A stretch of DNA of 5,488 nt from Elusimicrobiota bacterium (GTDB lineage Bacteria; Elusimicrobiota; Elusimicrobia; 2-01-FULL-59-12; JACPXA01). The notes under the pieces are model-generated. The model was given only the letters and a program-made list of their open reading frames with translations, had not been told where the DNA came from and made no database searches. The position numbers were made by a program, and so were the translations under genes. Within the stretch, counting starts at the first letter, position 1, and every line of letters begins with the position of its first letter. Shown here one piece after another: positions 1 to 5,488 of this stretch. The stretch lies in assembly GCA_016196785.1 (NCBI GenBank), contig JACPXA010000243.1, positions 1 to 5,488 on the forward strand. The letters are read 5' to 3'.

Positions 1-989
1 CAACGACGAGCCCGCTGCCAAACTTCTTAAGGGCATTTTCTGCCAGCCTCCCCTGGGCAGTATTGAGCGACCACACCAGCGCCCCGGCCACCAACTTTGA
101 TGTGGAACGACGAGAACCGAAACTGTTGATCGTGGCCTGTCAGGTGACGCGACTTACCAACGACACCGGGCGCGTGGCGGGGTATCTGTGGCTGGTGCGG
201 GATGTGACGGAGGAACGGCAGGCCGGGGCGCTCCAACGGGAATTCCTCTCGCTCATTGGCCATAAACTGCGAACCCCGCTTGTCCCGATCCTGGGCTATG
301 TCCCTCTCCTCTTAAAGGAATGGGACTCGGAAAACCTCACAGAAAAACAACGGCGGGCCATCACCACCATTGGCCAACAGGGCCAGATCCTGTCCGAACT
401 GGTCGAAAAACTCATTCAGTTTACGGTGATTGATGCCCCGACGCTCCGGCTCACCCTGGAACGCCAGTCGGTCAAACCGCTGTTCGAGGAAGCGATCCAA
501 AAACGGACACGGCGCGGTCAGTTGGGCATCGTGGACCTGAAGGTGGAGGAGACGATCACCGAGTTGCCCCCCGTGCAGGTAGATAGCGAAAAGGTCGTCG
601 AGGCCTTGGCGGGTCTGATTGAGAATGGCGTGAAGTTTAATCCCAAACCGGACCGCTGGATCCAGTTTGGTGGCCGCCGCGAGGAGAACGGCTGGGTGTT
701 GCTCACCCTCACGGATAACGGCCCGGGAATCCCGTCGGAAGAGCGGGCGAAAATTTTTCAGAAGTTCTACCAAATTGACGATAACTTTACCGGCCAAGTC
801 CGGGGAGCGGGATTAGGGCTGGCGCTGGTCAAACGGGTGGTCGAGGCCCACGGCGGCAAGGTCTGGGTCGAGAGTCGGGTAGGAGAAGGAAGTACGTTCT
901 CCTTGACCCTCCCGGTCGCTTCCGTCGCCGCCCATCCCTCCCCTCTGTCCTCTCCCAAGGTGGTACCCCCTGAACGAGAAAACCAATGA
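1..989 (+). CDS. PAS-domain sensor histidine kinase, 5'-truncated by the window edge
   Basis: The reading frame is open from base 3 to the TGA at 987-989, so this is the C-terminal 328 codons of a longer protein. A TTG at 63 could be called as a start, but it lies inside the PAS-like stretch and is unlikely to be real. Seen in order: the end of a PAS/PAC domain finishing in GYLWLVRDVTEER (about 180-221); a HisKA dimerisation helix with H-box IGHKLRTPL (phospho-acceptor His codon 261-263); then a HATPase_c domain with N-box LIENGVKFNP (Asn codon 624-626), G1 box DNGPGIP (714-734), F-box IFQKFYQID and G2 box GAGLGLALVKRV (from 804). These are the ATP-binding and autophosphorylation elements of a two-component kinase. 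The residue after the His is Lys rather than the usual Glu/Asp. The last 20 or so residues are a Pro/Ser-rich tail. No membrane segment is visible in this part, and no response regulator lies downstream in the window, so the partner is unknown. Confidence 0.93.
   Translation, partial: TTSPLPNFLRAFSASLPWAVLSDHTSAPATNFDVERREPKLLIVACQVTRLTNDTGRVAGYLWLVRDVTEERQAGALQREFLSLIGHKLRTPLVPILGYVPLLLKEWDSENLTEKQRRAITTIGQQGQILSELVEKLIQFTVIDAPTLRLTLERQSVKPLFEEAIQKRTRRGQLGIVDLKVEETITELPPVQVDSEKVVEALAGLIENGVKFNPKPDRWIQFGGRREENGWVLLTLTDNGPGIPSEERAKIFQKFYQIDDNFTGQVRGAGLGLALVKRVVEAHGGKVWVESRVGEGSTFSLTLPVASVAAHPSPLSSPKVVPPERENQ
986..989 (+). other. ATGA stop-start overlap (translational coupling)
   Basis: The ATG of the solute-binding-type gene (986-988) overlaps the TGA of the kinase gene (987-989). 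Only a weak purine-rich stretch (GAGAAAA, 976-982) precedes it, with no strong Shine-Dalgarno. Terminating ribosomes probably re-initiate here, which would tie production of the two proteins together. Confidence 0.75.
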
Positions 990-2254
990 CAATCGCCCGT
1001 GGGTCAGGCGCCTCCCCGATCACCCTGAATGTCTGGTTCATGCCCAACGCCGGGTTTCAGACCCGCTCAGTTCTAGATAGAGAAATCAACGAGTTCCGTC
1101 AACTCCATGAGCATGTTAATATCGTGCTGACGATTATTCCCTGGGCCTACGCCTGGGATCGCTTGATGGCGGTCGTCAAACAACGGCAACGGGATGCGCT
1201 CCCTGACGTGATTCAGATTGGGAGTACGTGGAGTCGCACGCTCGCCTACCTGGGCGCGTTGCTGGATCTTCGTCGCTCGGTGGTGTTGCCTCCCACCGAT
1301 GACGCCATCACGCTTGCCTGGAATCACCGTGTGCCGACGGGGGAGGAACCGATCTACTCTGTACCCTGGTTCATGGATGTGCGGGTATTGTATTACCGCA
1401 AAGACGTCCTGGAGGCGATCAGAGGCACCCTCCAAGACCTGGAGAGCTGGGAGGGGATGTCTCACCTCTGTCATTGGATCACCAGACACCCCATTCAAGG
1501 GAAGCCGTTCTACGCGTTGGGCCCATCGGTCCGGAAAGAATGGGTGCTGATGCATGACCTCGCGCCGTGGGTATGGGGGGCGGGGGGACAGTTTCTGGAT
1601 GCCACCTCCTCCAAAGCGGTGTTCCACGAGGAACCGGCGCTCCAAGGGATCCGTTCCTTTTTCAATATGATCCGGCAGGGGATAATCCCGCTGGTTGGTC
1701 AGGAAGGGCTGACCTACGAGAACTTCTTCACCGGCCAGTTTGCGTTTCAGATCTCGGGGACCTGGCCGATCGAGCGCGCTTTGAACCTGCAGCACCCGGA
1801 GTACTGCGCAGAGGTCGCCGAGCACTATGGGGTCACGTTGCTCCCGGCGGGTTCGGCTGGCCGCGCAACCTTCCTCGGGGGAAGCCACTTAGCGGTGACG
1901 AGTTTCTCCCAACACCCCGAGGAAGCCGCCGCCTGGGTCCGTTTTCTCACGGACCCGACCTCGCAACTCCGCCATGCCCGGGCCATCGGGATGTTACCAC
2001 CCCGCTACTCCGCCTTCGACCAATTGTTCCCAGCCCCCTATCAGGAGATCGGGGGGGTCTTTCGGCGCTCGCTCGACTATGCCAAGACCTTCCAGCCCAT
2101 TCTCACGCTCGGAACCGTGGAACGGATCCTCTGCGAGCAGGTGGACTTGCTCATCCAAGAACTCATCAATCACCGGTACACGGACGAGCTCCTCCGGCAG
2201 ACCATGACCAGGGCCGCGGAAGAGACAAACCATGTCCTCACCCTCTATGGCTGA
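986..2254 (+). CDS. Family-1-type (sugar) solute-binding protein lacking a signal peptide
   Basis: This 422-residue protein has the features of ABC-transporter family-1 extracellular solute-binding proteins (SBP_bac_1/8 type, usually for sugars or oligosaccharides). Residues 12-17 form the first beta strand (ITLNVW). PDVIQIGSTW is at 73-82, YSVPWFMDVRVLYYRKD at 124-140 is the typical hinge/Pro-Trp region, GGQFLD is at 200-205, and FFTGQFAFQISGTW at 247-260 matches the family's 'F..G..AM.i.G.W' motif. AAAWVRFLTDP (314-324) and IGMLPPR (334-340) match the C-terminal lobe. Length is normal for the mature family. The odd point is the N-terminus: MTIARGSGASP runs straight into the mature fold with no hydrophobic h-region and no lipobox Cys. 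The frame has a TGA at 971-973 and no start codon between it and 986, so no leader has been missed. The protein should therefore stay in the cytoplasm. No permease or ATPase gene is adjacent; neighbours are a histidine kinase and a diguanylate cyclase. A sensory or ligand-relay role is inferred, and the ligand is unknown. Confidence 0.85.
   Translation: MTIARGSGASPITLNVWFMPNAGFQTRSVLDREINEFRQLHEHVNIVLTIIPWAYAWDRLMAVVKQRQRDALPDVIQIGSTWSRTLAYLGALLDLRRSVVLPPTDDAITLAWNHRVPTGEEPIYSVPWFMDVRVLYYRKDVLEAIRGTLQDLESWEGMSHLCHWITRHPIQGKPFYALGPSVRKEWVLMHDLAPWVWGAGGQFLDATSSKAVFHEEPALQGIRSFFNMIRQGIIPLVGQEGLTYENFFTGQFAFQISGTWPIERALNLQHPEYCAEVAEHYGVTLLPAGSAGRATFLGGSHLAVTSFSQHPEEAAAWVRFLTDPTSQLRHARAIGMLPPRYSAFDQLFPAPYQEIGGVFRRSLDYAKTFQPILTLGTVERILCEQVDLLIQELINHRYTDELLRQTMTRAAEETNHVLTLYG
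2218..2224 (+). promoter_or_regulatory. Probable ribosome binding site deciding the diguanylate cyclase start
   Basis: GGAAGAG lies 7 bases before the ATG at 2232 and inside the end of the preceding gene. The alternative in-frame ATG at 2247 (overlapping the upstream stop as ATGGCTGA) is preceded only by pyrimidine-rich sequence. This favours the 2232 start, although 2247 cannot be excluded. Confidence 0.4.
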
Positions 2255-3872
2255 CCCCGAGAACGTTCCCCGTCCGGTGGTTCCGACCTCACCTGAACCT
2301 CTGCATAGCTGGCAGGTGGTCAATCCGATCTCCTCCGGGGAGCAGCACCCTTCACGTTCCACAGAGGACCAGTTGCGTCAACACCTCGAAGTCCTCCGCC
2401 AACTCCGGCAGGATTTACAGGAGCAGCCGATAGAGCTGATCCGGGGGAGTTCCTGGCGCTCGCCTCCCCGAGAGGTGGACGCGCTACTCGAACGGATGTT
2501 CGCCCACATCGCCAGCCTCGGGTATGAGGGGGTCACCCTCTTCTTCCTCGACACCGTCCGCATGACGCTGTACGCAACCAAGCAACTTCTCCACGGCGAA
2601 CTCCTAGGGGGGGAGGAAGAGATCATCATTGCCACCGGTTCTCCGTTCCGAAAACTGCTCACAGGGGAGAAAACCTCGCTGCGGTTTGAGAATGCTCCCA
2701 CCGTCGTTTGGGTGCCGCTCGCCGCCTATGGCGAGGTGATCGGGGCCCTGCGCGTAGACCGGTCCCTGTCTCGAACCCCCATCCGTGCTGATGAACAACC
2801 GCTCCTCCAGGATCTCGCCGATGAAATGGCGCTGGCGATTCGAAGCCTGGAGTTCGCGATTACCTCTCATGCACAGGAAGAGTTGTTGCTCGCCTTTACC
2901 GAGTTGAGCACCGTGCTGTTCCGTTCCTTACGATTGGAGGAACTGCTCCAAGGGGTCGCTAACAGTTTAAAGACTCACTTGGGCTTCGACCGAGTCAGAA
3001 TCTATCTGGTGGACAAGCAAGAAAAGATGCTCGTGCACCAGTTCACGCTGGAACCGACACGCCAGCAACCACCGATGGAGACGGAGCGGTATCCGCTCAC
3101 GCCGGGGGTTCACCCGATGGTCGATTTGCTGTTGCGCGGACGAGGGCCCTCGTTAGTGGAGCGTCCGCGTCGGACGTTTCTCTATGCCCTCCTCACGACC
3201 CATGAGGCCATCGAGGGTGTACTCCAGGTGGACAACTTGTTGAGTCAGCAAGACATCTCCGTAGGCACCATGCAATTGGTGGAAGGGATCGCCGGCTTGC
3301 TGGGGATGGCGATCCAGAACGCCCGAGTGTTCCAGGGGGTGGAGGAACTGTCCAACACCGATGGGTTGACGGGGCTCTACCTGTTGCGGTACTTCAAGCA
3401 GCGGCTCCTGGAGGAGTTCTATCGGGCGGAGCGGGCCAAGGGGGAGCTCTCGGTGATTTTACTCGATATCGATCACTTCAAGACCCACAATGATAGCTAC
3501 GGACATCCCGCGGGGGATCGGCTCCTCGTACAAACCGCCGAGCGGCTCCTGGGGACAGCCCGGAAAGTGGACCTGACCGCCCGCTATGGTGGTGATGAGT
3601 TTGTCATGCTGTTGCCAGAGACGACTTCTGATGATGCCCTCTTTCTCGCCGCCCGCCTGCACCAAGCCATGCAGGACGTACCTTTCGAGCTCCCGGATGG
3701 TCGTAAGATCTCGATGACGGCGAGCCTCGGCGTGGCCACCTATCCGATCCATGCGAAGGATCCTGAGGCGCTCATCAAAATGGCCGATGAAGCGCTCTAC
3801 TGGGCAAAGATGCATGGCCGAAACCGCATCTGCCTCTACGCTCACGACCTCCACCGCAAGGGGGGGACGTAG
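2232..3872 (+). CDS. GAF-GAF-GGDEF diguanylate cyclase
   Basis: This 546-residue soluble protein is predicted to condense two GTP into cyclic di-GMP. Residues 1-40 are Pro/Ser-rich and probably disordered; 43-65 (Gln/Leu/Arg-rich) look helical or coiled. A first GAF-like sensor domain spans about 80-207 and a second about 217-366. The second ends in the typical GMAIQNARVF helix leading into the cyclase. The GGDEF domain (about 372-540) begins with DGLTGL (377-382) and carries the metal- and GTP-binding signature DIDHFKTHND (412-421) with GHPAGD (424-429). The catalytic loop GGDEF is intact at 453-457. An RxxD inhibitory site (RKVD, 444-447) lies exactly five residues before it, so product feedback is expected. 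SLGVATYP (498-505) and ADEALYWAK (518-526) complete the domain. There is no signal peptide, membrane helix, receiver or EAL domain. The GAF ligands are unknown. The gene overlaps the preceding one by 23 bases. Confidence 0.95.
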   Translation: MSSPSMADPENVPRPVVPTSPEPLHSWQVVNPISSGEQHPSRSTEDQLRQHLEVLRQLRQDLQEQPIELIRGSSWRSPPREVDALLERMFAHIASLGYEGVTLFFLDTVRMTLYATKQLLHGELLGGEEEIIIATGSPFRKLLTGEKTSLRFENAPTVVWVPLAAYGEVIGALRVDRSLSRTPIRADEQPLLQDLADEMALAIRSLEFAITSHAQEELLLAFTELSTVLFRSLRLEELLQGVANSLKTHLGFDRVRIYLVDKQEKMLVHQFTLEPTRQQPPMETERYPLTPGVHPMVDLLLRGRGPSLVERPRRTFLYALLTTHEAIEGVLQVDNLLSQQDISVGTMQLVEGIAGLLGMAIQNARVFQGVEELSNTDGLTGLYLLRYFKQRLLEEFYRAERAKGELSVILLDIDHFKTHNDSYGHPAGDRLLVQTAERLLGTARKVDLTARYGGDEFVMLLPETTSDDALFLAARLHQAMQDVPFELPDGRKISMTASLGVATYPIHAKDPEALIKMADEALYWAKMHGRNRICLYAHDLHRKGGT

Positions 3873-3877
3873 TTAAA

Positions 3878-5212
3878 ATGACTGTGAATGCTAGGATTTT
3901 TAAACTTGCAGCGATTTACTTAGGGCTTATCACTTTGTCTTCCTCTGTCAACGGTGGTCAAACGATTTCTCATTCGGATAGGATGTTCTTAAAGAAGATT
4001 TTCTCTGATACCTGGAATTACATTGAACACTTCGTTGATGACAAAACAGGCCTTCCCTACGATTCCAGTCATCGCAGTAATCTCAATACCTCTATCACGA
4101 ATATCGGGTTTTATATCGCCTCTTCTGTCGTTGCTGCTCAAACGGGGCTCATCTCGCATGGGAAATCCCTTGCGCAGGTAAAACAAGCGCTCGATAGCCT
4201 AACGAACGTTGAAAAGTGGAATGGCTTCCCTGTGTCTTGGATTAATGTCCATACGTTGGAAACAACCGATCAACAGTTTTCAACGGTTGACCACCTGGGC
4301 AATTTTTGTGCTGGATTGATTTTGGCTAAGAATATTTTTCCCGAAGTTAAAAACCATGTTGATGCCCTTTTAGCTTCAATGAATTGGAGCGTCATCTATG
4401 AACCGGAAAATCATTATTATAAAGGTGGGTACAATCTCTCGAAGAAAACGTTTGCCATTCAACAGTCTTGGGGCAAATGGTATTACAATTTTCTCGGCGC
4501 TGACACGCGCATGAGTAGTTTTCTGGGAATCGCTCAGGGTGATGTGCCAATGCTCCACTGGGAGGCGTTAGACAGGAATGTAGAAACAAGATATGGACAG
4601 GGGTATTATGTGCCAGGATGGCAGGGGGGGGGACTGTTCATGCAGTTCCTTTCAGGACTTTTCCTGGATGAAAGGCAAACGGTATTAGGAAAATCTGCTG
4701 CCAACTTTGCGTATGCCCAAATCAGTCATGCCCAACGAATAGGCGCCCCCGTGTGGGGCTGGTCTGCGGCCAGCGCACCGACAGGAGAATATCTAGGATG
4801 GGGCGCCATTAAGGATGACATCGTGACCCCTCATGCGTCGGTCTTGGCCATCTCGTATTACCCTTCCAAAGTCGTTGCAAACCTGAAACGTTTAGAGCGC
4901 GGGGGCGCGCGCTCCCCGTTCATCGACAACGGGCAACATGAATTCGGATTCAGAGACTCTTATAATTGGAAAAGCGCTCAGGTCTCTCAAGGATATCTGA
5001 TGTTAGACCAGACGATGATTTTTTTATCCCTCGCGAACTTTCTTGATGATGGGGTCGTCTGGAGAAATTTCGAGAAAGATCCAGTCGTACAACAAGGATT
5101 ACATCACATCAGAGAGTATTCGCATAAAGACGCAGGCGTGTTCACCATCTATCAGAAGAGGGATCAAGAAGTCCCCAACGAACAACTGACCATTCCATTA
5201 ACGGTAGAATGA
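3878..5212 (+). CDS. Exported glucoamylase-like / DUF3131-type (alpha/alpha)-barrel protein
   Basis: This 444-residue protein starts with a likely Sec signal peptide: basic residues R6 and K9, hydrophobic LAAIYLGLITL (10-20), then SSSVNGG with possible cleavage near 26-27. There is no lipobox. Motifs in order resemble the glucoamylase-like (PF10091)/DUF3131 families: DDKTGLPYDS (54-63), TSITNIGFYIAS (71-82), GFPVSWINVHTLE (116-128), FSTVDHLGNFCAGLILAK (134-151), GWSAASAPTGEYLGWGA (294-310), DIVTPHASVLAISYYP (314-329), FGFRDSYN (356-363) and a final LDQTMIFLSLANFL (376-389). Related proteins include GH144 beta-1,2-glucanases and many uncharacterised periplasmic proteins next to polysaccharide genes. 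A glycan-hydrolysing or glycan-binding role in the periplasm or outside the cell is therefore likely, but the substrate cannot be read from the sequence. The usual 'DQG' near the end is DQT here. The start is 5 bases after the previous stop, with only a G-run (3860-3866) as a poor ribosome site. The gene is markedly more AT-rich than its upstream neighbours. Confidence 0.75.
   Translation: MTVNARIFKLAAIYLGLITLSSSVNGGQTISHSDRMFLKKIFSDTWNYIEHFVDDKTGLPYDSSHRSNLNTSITNIGFYIASSVVAAQTGLISHGKSLAQVKQALDSLTNVEKWNGFPVSWINVHTLETTDQQFSTVDHLGNFCAGLILAKNIFPEVKNHVDALLASMNWSVIYEPENHYYKGGYNLSKKTFAIQQSWGKWYYNFLGADTRMSSFLGIAQGDVPMLHWEALDRNVETRYGQGYYVPGWQGGGLFMQFLSGLFLDERQTVLGKSAANFAYAQISHAQRIGAPVWGWSAASAPTGEYLGWGAIKDDIVTPHASVLAISYYPSKVVANLKRLERGGARSPFIDNGQHEFGFRDSYNWKSAQVSQGYLMLDQTMIFLSLANFLDDGVVWRNFEKDPVVQQGLHHIREYSHKDAGVFTIYQKRDQEVPNEQLTIPLTVE
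4624..4632 (+). repeat. G9 homopolymer tract inside the DUF3131-like gene
   Basis: Nine consecutive G bases lie within codons for Gln249-Gly250-Gly251-Gly252. It is the longest single-base run noticed in the window and sits in a relatively AT-rich gene. A gain or loss of one base would truncate or shift the protein about 190 residues before its end. Confidence 0.9.
4895..4914 (+). other. GC-rich perfect inverted repeat within the coding sequence
   Basis: GAGCGCG (4895-4901) is exactly complementary to CGCGCTC (4908-4914) across a 6-base loop. There is no following T-run and the reading frame continues through it (it encodes ERGGARS), so it is not a convincing terminator. It stands out as a GC island in AT-richer surroundings. 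Confidence 0.5.
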
Positions 5213-5230
5213 CATCGCACAACCTCCCCC

Positions 5231-5488
5231 GTGAGTCACCGCATCTCAAAGTCAGTTAAGTTATTCATATCGGCGCTGGCGGCTCTATTGATATTGAGCC
5301 ATATAGGCTGGGCCGTTGACCTCTACGTGTTGGGAACGCGTGATCGGAGTGACGCTGAATTCCAGCAAAGCGATTATAATCTCGATTTTTATCCTGACTC
5401 TCAACCAGTCAGTATGTTCCCCAAAGAGATCAACACCACCTGGTATCCCACTCAATATGTACACTGCAACCTAGCACAAGCGGTCGTC
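5231..5488 (+). CDS. Exported protein of unknown function, N-terminal part (runs off window end)
   Basis: A GTG at 5231 opens a frame of 86 codons with no stop up to the window end. The N-terminus reads as a classical signal peptide: MSHRISKSVK (basic), LFISALAALLILSHI (hydrophobic), then GWA followed by VDLYV, a good signal peptidase I site after residue 28. The mature part visible (YVLGTRDRSD, then an acidic/aromatic YNLDFYPDS stretch and NTTWYPTQYVHCN) does not match a family I recognise. It begins 18 bases after the DUF3131-like gene, with base composition similar to it, so the two are probably co-transcribed and both exported. No Shine-Dalgarno precedes the GTG; the upstream bases are C-rich. 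The signal-peptide logic is the main support for this start and frame. It may be a surface or glycan-related protein, by neighbourhood only. Confidence 0.65.
   Translation, partial: MSHRISKSVKLFISALAALLILSHIGWAVDLYVLGTRDRSDAEFQQSDYNLDFYPDSQPVSMFPKEINTTWYPTQYVHCNLAQAVV

Noticed and set aside
63..65. TTG as the true start of the histidine kinase
   Set aside because: The frame is open to the window edge and the residues before it continue the PAS-like region, so the gene most likely begins upstream of the window.
312..797. Minus-strand open frame (161 codons) opposite the kinase
   Set aside because: It is antisense to HisKA/HATPase motifs, with no domain signature or ribosome site.
1073..1888. 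Long minus-strand open frame (271 codons) opposite the binding-protein gene
   Set aside because: It lies wholly antisense to a well-supported gene, is Arg/Pro-rich with no recognisable motif, and is explained by the GC-rich codon pattern of the real gene.
2247..2254. Alternative cyclase start at the ATG of an ATGGCTGA overlap
   Set aside because: The overlap geometry is plausible, but it lacks a purine-rich site upstream, whereas the ATG at 2232 has GGAAGAG at good spacing. It would change only five residues.
1567..2433. Plus-strand open frame of 288 codons in another frame, spanning the end of the binding-protein gene and the start of the cyclase gene
   Set aside because: Its translation is low-complexity (Gly/Arg/Pro-rich) and crosses two genes with clear domain motifs; it is an out-of-frame shadow.
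3860..3877. Possible promoter or terminator between the cyclase and DUF3131-like genes
   Set aside because: Only 5 bases separate the genes; I see no -35/-10 pair and no stem followed by a T-run in the surrounding sequence.
5209..5259. Short ORF starting with ATG that overlaps the stop of the DUF3131-like gene (ATGA)
   Set aside because: It ends after 16 codons and is out of frame with the signal-peptide-bearing GTG frame at 5231. It could act as a tiny coupling leader, but nothing supports it as a gene.

Overview
The window looks like one strand of a densely packed bacterial operon. All five recognisable genes lie on the + strand, and they overlap or sit only a few bases apart. The organism is probably a Gram-negative environmental bacterium with a fairly GC-rich genome. 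The domain mix (PAS/histidine kinase, solute-binding fold, GAF-GGDEF, glucoamylase/DUF3131-like exported protein) would suit a Nitrospirota-type genome, but that is a weak inference from style; nothing in the window fixes the taxon.

Layout: (1) bases 1-989 hold the C-terminal part of a PAS-HisKA-HATPase sensor histidine kinase whose start lies outside the window. (2) Bases 986-2254 encode a 422-residue family-1-type solute-binding protein. It overlaps the kinase by ATGA and has no signal peptide; the frame is closed by a stop five codons upstream, so no export signal has been missed. (3) Bases 2232-3872 overlap gene 2 and encode a GAF-GAF-GGDEF diguanylate cyclase with intact catalytic and inhibitory-site motifs. 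(4) Bases 3878-5212 encode a protein with a signal peptide and the motif order of the glucoamylase-like/DUF3131 (alpha/alpha) barrel proteins. (5) From 5231 to the window end runs the start of another exported protein of unknown function.

The first three genes are GC-rich. Composition drops sharply at about 3873, exactly at the gene 3/gene 4 boundary (39 of 60 G+C in 3541-3600; 27 of 60 in 4021-4080; 23 of 60 in 4381-4440). The operon therefore appears to join a GC-rich cytoplasmic signalling block (kinase, sugar-binding-type protein, c-di-GMP synthase) to a more AT-rich block of exported, probably glycan-acting proteins.

A reasonable model is a module in which a kinase and a cytoplasm-retained binding protein tune c-di-GMP output, and the exported proteins make, trim or modify an extracellular polysaccharide. 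The gene order and motifs are seen directly; the functional link is inference. No response regulator, ABC permease, glycosyltransferase, RNA gene, CRISPR array or mobile element is visible in the window, and there is no gene-free stretch over 300 bases.
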